Positions 7,278 through 14,888 of a stretch of 23,441 bases of DNA are shown one piece after another. Made by a program: the position numbers and the translations under genes. Each line of letters starts with the position of its first letter. Position 1 is the stretch's first letter. Under the pieces are notes generated by a model. That model saw nothing but the letters and a program-made list of their open reading frames with translations, did not search any database and had not been told where the DNA came from. The DNA is taken from NCBI GenBank assembly GCA_026129385.1, contig JAHCIE010000015.1:1-23441 (forward strand). The letters run 5' to 3'. The stretch is from Anaerolineae bacterium. Lineage in GTDB: Bacteria; Chloroflexota; Anaerolineae; Epilineales; JAHCIE01.

Positions 7278-8630
7278 ATGACTACCCAGTTTCCCAGCGA
7301 CTTCCTTTGGGGGACCGCCACCGCCTCCTACCAGATCGAGGGCGCCGTCACCGAGGATGGCCGCAAGCCGTCCATCTGGGACACCTTCAGCCACACCCCC
7401 GGCAAAACCCATAACGGCGACACGGGTGACGTGGCCGACGACCACTACCACCGCTGGCACGATGACATTGCCTTGATGCACAGCCTGGGCCTGCAAGCCT
7501 ACCGCTTCTCCATCGCCTGGCCGCGCATCCTGCCCGACGGCACCGGCGCGATCAACGCGCGTGGCCTGGACTTCTACGATCGCCTGGTCGATGGATTGCT
7601 GGCGGCCGGCATTCGCCCCTTCGCTACCCTCTACCATTGGGACTTACCGCAGACTTTGCAGGACGCGGGCGGCTGGGCCAATCGCGCCACGATGGATGCC
7701 TTCGTCCACTACGCCGACATCGTCGCCCGTCGCCTCGGCGACCGGGTCCACGACTGGATCACCCACAACGAGCCGTGGTGCATCTCCTTCCTGAGCCACA
7801 TGCTCGGCCACCACGCCCCCGGCGCGACCGACGCTGCCCTCGCCTTCCAGGTCGCCCACCACGTGCTGACGTCCCACGGCCTGGCCGTGCCCGTTATCCG
7901 CGCCGCCGCGCCCGGCGCCCAGGTTGGCATTACCCTCAACCTGTTCGCCAGCCGCCCCGAGAGCGATAGCGAAGCTGACGCGGCGGCGGCCCGCCGCCAC
8001 GATGGCTACCTCAACCGCTGGTTCCTCGACCCGGTGTTTGGCCGTGGCTATCCCAACGACATCCTCGACCTCATCGGCCCCCTCGCGCCGACGATGGAGC
8101 CGGGCGATCTCCAGGCGGCGGGCGTGCCCACCGACTTCCTGGGCATCAACTACTACAACCCCACTTATGTGCGCGCCAGTGACAGCGCGCAGGGCCTGTT
8201 CAAGACCAGCGAGCTGACACCGCAGGACTACCAGGCGCGCGGCTTCCAACTCACCGAGATGGGCTGGCCCATCGACCCCACCGGCCTGCGCGACGTGCTG
8301 CTGCGCGTTCACCTGGCCTACGGTCCGCGCGCCATCTACATTACCGAGAACGGCATCGCCACCCCCGACACCGTAGTCAGCGGGCGCGTCGATGACCCCG
8401 GCCGCATCGCCTACATCGACGGCCACCTGCGGGCTACCGCCGACGCCATGCGCCTGGGCGTGCCCGTGCGCGGCTACTTCCTGTGGTCGCTCATGGACAA
8501 CTTCGAGTGGGCCTGGGGCTACAGCAAACGCTTCGGCGCCGTCTACGTCGACTACGCCACCCAGCAGCGCATCGCCAAGGCCAGCGCGCACTGGTACAAG
8601 GGCGTGATTACAGCAAACAGCCTCGACTAG
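7278..8630 (+). CDS. GH1 beta-glucosidase / beta-glycosidase
   Basis: The 450-residue protein is full length for glycoside hydrolase family 1, a single TIM barrel without signal peptide, so cytoplasmic. The start motif FLWGTATASYQIEGA (residues 10-24) is typical. The catalytic acid/base is Glu165 in THNEP, the nucleophile Glu357 in ITENG, and the sugar-binding WSLMDNFEWAWGY lies at 403-415. It hydrolyses beta-linked disaccharides or short oligosaccharides by a retaining mechanism. No 6-phospho signature could be judged, so beta-glucosidase is the best general call. The start at 7278 (GAGGA upstream) gives the family's normal N-terminus; an in-frame ATG at 7239 would add 13 unconserved residues. 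Leu123 is encoded by the rare codon TTA (7644-7646). It lies between two hairpins, so probably has its own transcript. Confidence 0.95.
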   Translation: MTTQFPSDFLWGTATASYQIEGAVTEDGRKPSIWDTFSHTPGKTHNGDTGDVADDHYHRWHDDIALMHSLGLQAYRFSIAWPRILPDGTGAINARGLDFYDRLVDGLLAAGIRPFATLYHWDLPQTLQDAGGWANRATMDAFVHYADIVARRLGDRVHDWITHNEPWCISFLSHMLGHHAPGATDAALAFQVAHHVLTSHGLAVPVIRAAAPGAQVGITLNLFASRPESDSEADAAAARRHDGYLNRWFLDPVFGRGYPNDILDLIGPLAPTMEPGDLQAAGVPTDFLGINYYNPTYVRASDSAQGLFKTSELTPQDYQARGFQLTEMGWPIDPTGLRDVLLRVHLAYGPRAIYITENGIATPDTVVSGRVDDPGRIAYIDGHLRATADAMRLGVPVRGYFLWSLMDNFEWAWGYSKRFGAVYVDYATQQRIAKASAHWYKGVITANSLD

Positions 8631-8642
8631 CGCCAGCGTGGT

Positions 8643-8697
8643 ACGTGATGCGTGATGCGTGAGCACGACGGTAGTTCCCACGCATCACGCATCACGT
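8643..8697. repeat. Perfect 19-bp hairpin built from CGTGATG 7-mers after the GH1 gene
   Basis: Positions 8643-8661 and 8679-8697 are perfect 19-bp complements around a 17-nt loop. Each arm is itself a tandem array of the 7-mer CGTGATG. It fills the gap between the GH1 stop and the thioesterase start. No T-run follows. A related hairpin with the same 7-mer lies at 9234-9301. Confidence 0.8.
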
Positions 8698-8736
8698 TTC
8701 AGCCAGCCACTGCGATCCCGCGAGGAGTTGACCCCC

Positions 8737-9231
8737 ATGACCCACATCCGTCCCAGCAAGCCCATGCGCGAGTCGCAAATCTCCATGATGGAGATCGTCA
8801 TGCCCAACGACGCCAACACCCACGGCAACATCTTCGGCGGGCGCGTCATGTCCCTCATCGACATCGCGGGAGCCATGTCGGCGGTACGCCACGCCCGCCA
8901 CGCCGTCGTGACCGCCTCCATCGACCGCCTCGACTTTCGCGCGCCGATTCGCGTCGGCCAGTTCATCCACTTGCAGGCCAACGTCAACTACGCCGGCCGT
9001 ACCTCGATGGAGGTAGGGGTGCGGGTGATGGGCGAGCATCCGCTGACAGGGGAGATGAGCCACACGGCCACGGCCTACCTGGTGTATGTCGCCGTGGACA
9101 AGCAGGGCCAGTCGGCCGAGGTGCCGGAGGTCGTGCCCGAGTCCGAGGACGAGCAGCGCTGGTACGCCGAGGCCGAGGAGCGCCGCGCCCGTCGCCTCGC
9201 CGATCGCCTGCGCCCGCTCCTGGGGGGCTAA
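8737..9231 (+). CDS. Acyl-CoA thioesterase, hotdog fold (YciA/ACOT type)
   Basis: The 164-residue protein is one hotdog domain plus a charged C-terminal tail (from about 135). The signature THGNIFGGRVMSLIDIAGA (28-46), with Asp42 in the central helix, matches the cytosolic acyl-CoA hydrolase group that includes YciA and BACH. VVTASIDRLDFRAPI (57-71) is the conserved following strand. These enzymes hydrolyse acyl-CoA to free acid and CoA, usually as trimers of dimers. The ATG at 8737 is chosen because GAGGAG lies nine bases upstream and the upstream in-frame sequence is the hairpin repeat. The neighbouring genes give no clue to the acyl chain. It is convergent with the gene at 9297. Confidence 0.9.
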   Translation: MTHIRPSKPMRESQISMMEIVMPNDANTHGNIFGGRVMSLIDIAGAMSAVRHARHAVVTASIDRLDFRAPIRVGQFIHLQANVNYAGRTSMEVGVRVMGEHPLTGEMSHTATAYLVYVAVDKQGQSAEVPEVVPESEDEQRWYAEAEERRARRLADRLRPLLGG

Positions 9232-9233
9232 GA

Positions 9234-9301
9234 CGTGATGCGTGATGCGTGAGGTGTGAGGCGTGAGAACTCTCGACGTTGTTCACGCCTCACGCATCAC
9301 G
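9234..9301. terminator. Hairpin built from CGTGATG/GCGTGAG 7-mers between convergent genes
   Basis: The left arm (9234-9270) is five degenerate 7-mers such as GCGTGAT and GCGTGAG. The right arm (9281-9301) is the inverted complement of three of them. It lies between the convergent thioesterase and GT39-like genes and overlaps the last codons of the latter, so a bidirectional transcription end is the likely role. There is no clear T-run on either strand. Confidence 0.55.
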
Positions 9302-10598
9302 CTTTCCCGATCTCAGCGCGCTCGAGGGGGAGCCTTCTTCCCGCCACCCAGCGCGCGGTGCTGCCCACGGCAATGCCGATGCATACCAGGCTGAACACCA
9401 CGGGGAATAGATAGTAGCGGTCCCAGTCGAGAATTGTCGAGAGGGCGGGAAGGGCCATCGCGCCCCCAAGGGCCAGCAGGCTCGCCGCCGCCACCGGCGC
9501 GCGTCGCCCGCACAGCCAGCGCCACGCCAGGGTCACCAGGACGATCACCCCCACAACTGTCAGCGCACCACTCACCCAGCCTGACCCGTAGAAGCTGAGC
9601 GAGCCATTCTTGTCGAAAATACGGCCCGGCAGGATGTTGAGGCGCGCCGTCATGTCCGGGATGCGATACTGAGTCGACTCGAACTGGTCGGCCATCTGGG
9701 TCAGTCGGTGGTCGAACATGCGCTGCACACGGCCCAGGGTGTCTACATAGAGGAAGGGATTCAGGCCCACAAAAGCCCCTATTCCCGCCGCCCCCAATAC
9801 CCCTGCCCCCAGCGCCGCCCCGGCCCACCGCCGCGTGTACGCCACGGTCCCCGGCTCCGTGACGACCGCCACGGCCACCAGTATCATCATGGCCCCAATG
9901 AGCGCCAACCCATTCAGCTTGGCCGCCGCTGCCAACCCCGCCAGCGCTCCGGCCAGGCCGAGCCACGCGATGCCCCACGGCCACGTTCCGCGCCGCTCGG
10001 CGACCCAGACGCTCCAGCGCGGCACGGCGGCCAGCGTACTCAGCAAGGCCAGCAGCGTGCATGCCAGCAGCGGCGACTCGGTCAGCGCCTGGCGCAACGT
10101 CGTATGCAGGTAGGGGCTGACGGCGAACAGCAGGACGGCTACCCAGCCGCCGAGCGGTCCAACCACCGCACTGACCAGGTAGAACACAGCGATGCCCGAC
10201 ACAATCGCCAGCACCGCCATAGGCAGCCGCGACCACCACAGCAGGCCCGGCGACGGCATGTTACCCTCGCGGATGTTGCGCGCCTCATCCCGGAAGAAGT
10301 TCCAGGCAGTGTTGAGTTCCGTGGCATCGTAGCCACCGAGCGTTCGGCCGACGCCGATGACGTAGCGCGACAGGGGCGGCTGAGTCAGCGTCCAGAAGTG
10401 CTCTTCCCAGACATGGGAGTGGATATCACCGTGGATAAACGGCTCGTAGCTCTCGCTGCTGAAGATGGTCATCGACTCGTCGCCGTGGAACTCGACAGCG
10501 CCAATGCCGGGTAGGTAGCTGGTGGCCAGGATGAGGGTGATAAGGAGGAGCTCCAGGCCACGCCGTGAGACGCGCGACAGGAACATATGGGGATACAT
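9297..10598 (-). CDS. GT39/PMT-like multi-pass membrane glycosyltransferase
   Basis: The 433-residue protein is strongly hydrophobic, with roughly nine to eleven membrane segments. The first loop carries EFHGDESMTIF with adjacent acidic residues Asp40-Glu41, the catalytic DE pair expected in GT-C enzymes of the PMT/ArnT (GT39/GT83) kind. LTQPPLSRYVIG (71-82) matches the conserved HPPL-type segment, and AAAKLNGL is also seen in PMT-like proteins. Such enzymes move a sugar from a lipid-linked donor to a protein or lipid on the outer side of the membrane; acceptor and sugar are unknown. Two starts are possible, 10598 and 10586. Neither has a ribosome site, but a GATAAT lies seven bases before 10598, suggesting a leaderless transcript. 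It is the only leftward gene between two rightward groups. Confidence 0.75.
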   Translation of the reverse strand: MYPHMFLSRVSRRGLELLLITLILATSYLPGIGAVEFHGDESMTIFSSESYEPFIHGDIHSHVWEEHFWTLTQPPLSRYVIGVGRTLGGYDATELNTAWNFFRDEARNIREGNMPSPGLLWWSRLPMAVLAIVSGIAVFYLVSAVVGPLGGWVAVLLFAVSPYLHTTLRQALTESPLLACTLLALLSTLAAVPRWSVWVAERRGTWPWGIAWLGLAGALAGLAAAAKLNGLALIGAMMILVAVAVVTEPGTVAYTRRWAGAALGAGVLGAAGIGAFVGLNPFLYVDTLGRVQRMFDHRLTQMADQFESTQYRIPDMTARLNILPGRIFDKNGSLSFYGSGWVSGALTVVGVIVLVTLAWRWLCGRRAPVAAASLLALGGAMALPALSTILDWDRYYLFPVVFSLVCIGIAVGSTARWVAGRRLPLERAEIGKA

Positions 10599-10604
10599 GG
10601 TTGA

Positions 10605-10633
10605 ATTATCGTTCCCATGGCCTTAGGACACAA
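10605..10633 (-). promoter_or_regulatory. Candidate promoter placing the GT39-like start codon at the transcription start
   Basis: On the minus strand TTGTGT (10628-10633), 17 bases and GATAAT (10605-10610) are followed by only six bases before the ATG at 10598. The predicted transcription start falls on the start codon, consistent with leaderless mRNA and the lack of a ribosome site. Confidence 0.5.
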
Positions 10634-10678
10634 ATCATCATGCCGTCGGCTGACGACTCCCTTGCCTCGCCTCCCACG

Positions 10679-10708
10679 TTTCACCTTTAGTGCGCCCCCG
10701 GCTACAAT
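10679..10708 (+). promoter_or_regulatory. Candidate leaderless promoter of the rodA-gltX operon
   Basis: TACAAT (10703-10708) lies six bases before the rodA ATG. Upstream, TTTCAC or TTCACC at 10679-10685 can serve as a -35 at 17-18 bases. The transcription start would coincide with the ATG, and no ribosome site is visible before it. Confidence 0.45.
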
Positions 10709-10714
10709 TCGGCC

Positions 10715-11812
10715 ATGACAGTTCAATGGAAGTACCTGCGCCGTTTCGACTGGCTGCTGTTGGCCGCTATGGTCGCCCTGGCGGTCTTCGGCGCGCTGAT
10801 TATTCGCGGCGTCGAGGCCAACTCATTCTACGAAGGCCGCTTCACCCGCCAGGTCGCCTACCTGGGCGTGGGCGTGTTCGCTTTCGTCGTTGGCGCGGCT
10901 ATCGACTATCGCCTCTGGGGGCGCTGGGCGCGCTGGGTGTACCTGGGCCTGCTCGGCTCCCTCGTCCTGGTTCTTGTGCTGGGCGCATCCTTCGGCGGCG
11001 CACGCAGTTCCTTCGACCTCGGCCTGTTCCGTGTTCAGCCCGCCGAATTCACCAAGGTCCTCCTCGTCCTCGTCCTCGGCAAGTACATGGCCGACCACGA
11101 CATGCGGGACCTGCGCCACCTGCTCATCTCGCTGGCTATCGCGCTCGTCCCCATGGGTCTGATCGTGATCGAGCCGGACCTGGGCGGCGCACTGCTGCTA
11201 CTACCCCTGTGGTTCGTGATGGCCTTCGTGGCCGGCATGCGCGTCTGGCACATGGGCGCGCTCGCCCTCATAGGCGCCGCTGCCGTCCCCCTCGGCCTGC
11301 GCTTCCTCGAGCAGTACCAGATCGACCGCATCATCACTTTCCTCGACCCCACTTCGGACCAGGCGGGCGGCGGTTACAATACCATCCAGGCCCTCATCGC
11401 CATCGGCTCCGGCGGCTGGTTCGGGCAGGGCTACGGCCAGGGCATGCAGAGTCAGCTTCACTACCTGCGCCAGCGCTACACCGACTACATCTTCTCCGTC
11501 ATCGCCGAGGAATTCGGCCTGGTCGGCGTGATGTTGTTCTTTCTGGTAGTCATCCTGCTCATCTTTCGCATCCTGCGCGCTGGCCGCATGGCCCAGGACC
11601 AGTACGGCCGCCTCATCGCCGTTGGTATTGCCACCAGTCTGTTCATACAGACCATTCTCAACGTCGGCGTCAATCTCAACGTCCTGCCCACCACCGGCCA
11701 GACGCTGCCCTTCATCTCCTATGGCGGCAGCTCGCTGATGACCTTCATGTTCAGCCTGGGCATCGTGGAGAGCATCCTGCTACGCCGTAAAACCCTCAAG
11801 TTCGATTGGTAA
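10715..11812 (+). CDS. rodA: RodA/FtsW-family peptidoglycan polymerase (SEDS)
   Basis: The 365-residue multi-pass membrane protein has SEDS family landmarks: RRFDWLLL at the N-terminus, FGGARSSFDLGLFRVQPAEFTK (about 90-114), VIEPDLGGALLLLP (about 150-163), the large loop with TDYIFSVIAEEFGLVG, and TTGQTLPFISYGGSSL (about 326-341). These proteins polymerise glycan strands from lipid II together with a class B penicillin-binding protein. The length and lack of a long C-terminal tail fit RodA (elongation) better than FtsW, though no mreBCD or PBP2 gene is near. The start is fixed by the TACAAT six bases upstream and by the family N-terminus. The stop is seven bases before gltX, so the two are probably one transcript. 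Confidence 0.9.
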   Translation: MTVQWKYLRRFDWLLLAAMVALAVFGALIIRGVEANSFYEGRFTRQVAYLGVGVFAFVVGAAIDYRLWGRWARWVYLGLLGSLVLVLVLGASFGGARSSFDLGLFRVQPAEFTKVLLVLVLGKYMADHDMRDLRHLLISLAIALVPMGLIVIEPDLGGALLLLPLWFVMAFVAGMRVWHMGALALIGAAAVPLGLRFLEQYQIDRIITFLDPTSDQAGGGYNTIQALIAIGSGGWFGQGYGQGMQSQLHYLRQRYTDYIFSVIAEEFGLVGVMLFFLVVILLIFRILRAGRMAQDQYGRLIAVGIATSLFIQTILNVGVNLNVLPTTGQTLPFISYGGSSLMTFMFSLGIVESILLRRKTLKFDW

Positions 11813-11819
11813 GGCTGCC

Positions 11820-13295
11820 ATGACCATCGCCACCCCGCCCGCCCGCACCCGTTTCGCCCCCAGCCCCACCGGCTCGCTGCACATCGGCAGCGCGCGCACC
11901 GCCCTCTACGCCTGGCTCCTCGCCCGCCAGACCGGCGGCCAGTTCCTGCTGCGCATCGAGGACACCGACCGCAACCGCTTCGTCGAGGGCGCGACCCAGG
12001 AGATTATCGAGGGCCTGCGCTGGCTCGGTCTCGACTGGGACGAAGGCCCCGACGTGGGCGGCCCCCATGCGCCCTATGTCCAGTCGGAGCGCCTGCCCAT
12101 CTACGCGGCGCACGCGCGGCAGTTGCTGGACGCCGGCCGCGCCTACGAGTCGTACTGGTCGCCCCTGGAGATGGAAGCCTGGCGTAGCGAGAACGAGGAC
12201 GCCGCGGCCGTCGACATCAACCAGCGGCTGCGGTCGATGACCGCCGACGAGATGGCTCGCCGCCGCGACGCGGGCGTCGCCCCCGCTGTCCTGTTCAAGG
12301 TCGACAACGCGGGCGAGACCGTCACCCACGACCTGATTCGAGGCGAGATGCGCACCCCCAACAAGACCCTGCGCGACCCCGTGCTCCTCAAGTCCGACGG
12401 CTACCCAACCTATCACCTGGCAGCGCTGGTGGACGACCGCCTGATGGACATCAGCCACGTCATCCGCGCCCAGGAGTGGCTACCGAGCTTCCCCGTCCAC
12501 GCTCAGATCATCGACGCCTTCGGCTGGCAGCGGCCCCTGTACATCCACCCCTCGGTGCTCCTGAATCCGTCGGGCAAGGGCAAGATGAGCAAGCGCTTTG
12601 TCTCCGACAAGCCTATCTTCGTGCGCGGCTTCAAGGACATGGGCTACCTGCCCGAGGCCGTGCTCAACTGGGTCGCGCTCATGGGCTGGGCCGAGAGCGG
12701 CGGCGACAAAGAGGTGTACACCGTCCCGCAGCTGGTCGAGGCCTTCGATCTCGACCGCGTCAAGGCCTCGCCAGCCGCTGTGAGCTTCGAGAAGGCCGAC
12801 TGGCTCAACAAGGTCCACATTCGCGCCCTGGCCGCCGAAGACCTGGCCGAGCGGCTACTGCCTTTCTTGCAACGGTCGGGGTTGAAGGTAGGCGTGCGAG
12901 ACGTGATGCCCCTCGTGCCCCTGGTCCAGGAGCGCATCACGACCCTCGACGAGGCCGCCGAGTTGCTGGACTTCTTCTTCGTCGAGCCGCCCATGCCGCC
13001 AGCCGCGGATCTCGTGCCCGGCAAGCTCACACCTGGCGAGGCGACCGAGGCGTTGGCCGCCGCCCGCGACGTACTGGCAACGGTCGAAGCCTTCGATGCC
13101 GCCACTCTGGACCCGGCGTTACGTGGCCTGGCCGAGGCGCGCGGCATGAAAGCAGGCGACCTGCTCAGTATCCTGCGCGTGGCCCTGTCCAGCAAGCGCG
13201 TCGCGCCGCCCCTGTTCGAGACCCTCGCCTTGCTGGGCCGCGAGACTTCCCTGGCTCGCCTGGATCGCGCCCTGGGGGCGCTACAGACGGCGTGA
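11820..13295 (+). CDS. gltX: Glutamate--tRNA ligase (GluRS)
   Basis: The 491-residue protein has the normal length and layout: catalytic Rossmann domain with TRFAPSPTGSLHIGSARTAL (HIGH motif as HIGS, residues 21-24), LLRIEDTDRNR (43-53), the KMSKR motif (255-259), and a helical anticodon-binding domain from about 320. It charges tRNA-Glu (and tRNA-Gln if the organism uses the amidotransferase route) in the cytoplasm. The zinc-binding cysteines found in some GluRS after the AY segment are replaced (AYESYWS, 108-114), so this is a zinc-free form. Only seven bases separate it from rodA, with a weak AAGG ribosome site. Leu434 uses the rare codon TTA. A small GGGAACG/CGTTCCC hairpin follows the stop at 13297-13313. 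Confidence 0.97.
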   Translation: MTIATPPARTRFAPSPTGSLHIGSARTALYAWLLARQTGGQFLLRIEDTDRNRFVEGATQEIIEGLRWLGLDWDEGPDVGGPHAPYVQSERLPIYAAHARQLLDAGRAYESYWSPLEMEAWRSENEDAAAVDINQRLRSMTADEMARRRDAGVAPAVLFKVDNAGETVTHDLIRGEMRTPNKTLRDPVLLKSDGYPTYHLAALVDDRLMDISHVIRAQEWLPSFPVHAQIIDAFGWQRPLYIHPSVLLNPSGKGKMSKRFVSDKPIFVRGFKDMGYLPEAVLNWVALMGWAESGGDKEVYTVPQLVEAFDLDRVKASPAAVSFEKADWLNKVHIRALAAEDLAERLLPFLQRSGLKVGVRDVMPLVPLVQERITTLDEAAELLDFFFVEPPMPPAADLVPGKLTPGEATEALAAARDVLATVEAFDAATLDPALRGLAEARGMKAGDLLSILRVALSSKRVAPPLFETLALLGRETSLARLDRALGALQTA

Positions 13296-13296
13296 C

Positions 13297-13313
13297 GGGA
13301 ACGCAGCGTTCCC
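13297..13313 (+). terminator. Short hairpin after gltX, possible transcription end
   Basis: GGGAACG and CGTTCCC form a perfect 7-bp stem with a CAG loop directly after the gltX stop. It is followed by CGTTCTTG rather than a T-run, so the terminator call is weak. Confidence 0.35.
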
Positions 13314-13403
13314 CGTTCTTGCCCATCTATGCTATGATTCCCTACCTCTGTTCCGGCGCGGCTCTGCCCAGGCCGCGCCGCCCCGTATCGCATTGGAGGA
13401 TGA

Positions 13404-14888
13404 GTGACCACACGAGCCGATGAGCTTCCCGGCGCGGTTGCCCAACCCGCGCCCCGCGCCGCCCTGAGCGTTGACAGCCTGCCCTTGCTGGCCGCCCTGG
13501 CGATTGTGTTCACCTCCAACACCGCCATCATGGTGTTGGAGCTGGTCGCCAGCCGCATCATGGCCCCGTCCATCGGCAGCTCCCTGTATACCTGGACGAG
13601 CATCATCGGCGTCATCCTGGCCGGTATTTCGCTGGGCAACTATCTCAGCGGCATGGTCGCCGACCGTATCGCCTCGCGGCGCAGCGTCGGCTGGGCCTTC
13701 ATCGCAGCCGGCCTGGCCGCCCTGACCGTGGTCCCCATCGGGGCGTGGGTCGCCAGTAGCGGCTTCTCCCAGGGCCTGCCCACCATCGGGCGCATCGTGC
13801 TGTTGGTGGCCGTAGTGTTCTTCATCCCCAGCGTCTTCCTCGGCTTCATCTCGCCGCTGGTGGTCAAGCTGACGGTGCGCAACCTGAGCACCACGGGCCG
13901 CACCGTCGGCCTGATCTACGGCGTATCCACGGTTGGCAACATCGTCGGCACATTCCTGACCGGCTTCTTCCTCATCAACTGGTTCCCGACTAGCTGGATC
14001 GTGGCCGGGGTGAGTGGCACGCTGATTCTGGTCGGCCTGCTTGTCGGGCGCGACCGCCTCTTGCGTCCCGCGCCGTCGTCAACGCCTGCCGCCACCGAGT
14101 CTGCTGCCGCGACGGCCGCCGCCGAGCGCGCCGCCGTCGCAGCCCACGCCATTCCCATCGATGGCCTGGCCGTGCCCCTCGGCATGCTGCTGGTCTTCCT
14201 CGCCAACGTCAGTGTGATGAGCCTGGAGATGGTCGCCAGCCGCGTGATGGCCCCGGCGATTGGTGTCTCGCTCTACACGTGGACGAGCATCATCGGTGTC
14301 AACCTGGCGGGTATCGCCCTGGGCAACTGGATCGGCGGCTTCATCGCCGACCGCTGGGCGTCGCGGCGCACCGCCGCCTGGGTATTCGCCCTGGCCGCCC
14401 TGGCCGCCGTCGCCGTCATCCCTGTCGGCCACTGGGTCACCATGCGCGGCGTGCCCACCGAGCTGCCCATCATCGCCCGCATCGTCGTGTACACCGGCGC
14501 GTTGTTCTTCATCCCGTGCATGATGCTCGGTATGCTGACGCCCATCCTGGTCAAGCTGACCCTGCGCAACCTCAACACCACGGGCAGCGTAGTCGGCCGC
14601 ATCTACGCCTCCGGAACCTTCGGCAGCATTATCGGTACGTTCCTGACCGGCTTCTGGCTCATCTCCGCCTTCGGCACGCGCAACATCATCCTCGGCATCG
14701 GTGTGACGCTGGCCATCATCGCCGTTCTCATCGGCCTGTCACGCCGCCAGGGGGGCCTGCGGCTGGTGGATGGCGTGGTCATGATGGCCCTGGTCGGCGT
14801 ACCCCTCATTCTGATGAACAACCGCGCGAGCGCGAGCTTCAGTCGCCGTGGGAACTGTTCAACGCCTTTCCCACCTACCGCTGCATGA
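13404..14888 (+). CDS. Spermidine-synthase-like membrane protein: duplicated membrane domain
   Basis: The frame starts at GTG 13404, with GGAGG four bases upstream. It holds two copies of one hydrophobic domain: about residues 25-220 and 255-450. Both contain ASRxMAPxIGxSLYTWTSIIGV, then ADRxASRR, and end with GTFLTGFxLI, and they align well along their length. This domain is the membrane part of the fused MFS/spermidine synthase family, which has no settled function. The last 21 residues (from about 14825) do not fit; similarity to the family continues in another frame, which is the next feature. Either a base is missing within the direct repeat GCGCGAGCGCGAG near 14823-14835, making one protein of about 768 residues (13404-15709), or the two parts are made separately through the ATGA overlap at 14885-14888. 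Confidence 0.75.
   Translation: MTTRADELPGAVAQPAPRAALSVDSLPLLAALAIVFTSNTAIMVLELVASRIMAPSIGSSLYTWTSIIGVILAGISLGNYLSGMVADRIASRRSVGWAFIAAGLAALTVVPIGAWVASSGFSQGLPTIGRIVLLVAVVFFIPSVFLGFISPLVVKLTVRNLSTTGRTVGLIYGVSTVGNIVGTFLTGFFLINWFPTSWIVAGVSGTLILVGLLVGRDRLLRPAPSSTPAATESAAATAAAERAAVAAHAIPIDGLAVPLGMLLVFLANVSVMSLEMVASRVMAPAIGVSLYTWTSIIGVNLAGIALGNWIGGFIADRWASRRTAAWVFALAALAAVAVIPVGHWVTMRGVPTELPIIARIVVYTGALFFIPCMMLGMLTPILVKLTLRNLNTTGSVVGRIYASGTFGSIIGTFLTGFWLISAFGTRNIILGIGVTLAIIAVLIGLSRRQGGLRLVDGVVMMALVGVPLILMNNRASASFSRRGNCSTPFPPTAA

Noticed and set aside
7644..8681. Minus-strand frame of 345 codons opposite the GH1 gene
   Set aside because: Shadow of the GH1 coding sequence; composition is Val/Gly/Ala-rich with no family signature.
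7172..9301. Hairpins as integron attC sites or transposon ends
   Set aside because: No integrase or transposase, no conserved core sites and no target duplications; the arms are simple 7-nt tandem repeats.
12476..13639. Overlapping frames on both strands across gltX (315 and 331 codons)
   Set aside because: Arg/Ala/Pro-rich shadows; the gltX frame has HIGH and KMSKR motifs and full length.
14820..14888. Programmed -1 ribosomal frameshift
   Set aside because: No slippery X XXY YYZ heptamer or clear downstream structure was found; a direct repeat with a missing base or ATGA coupling explains it better.
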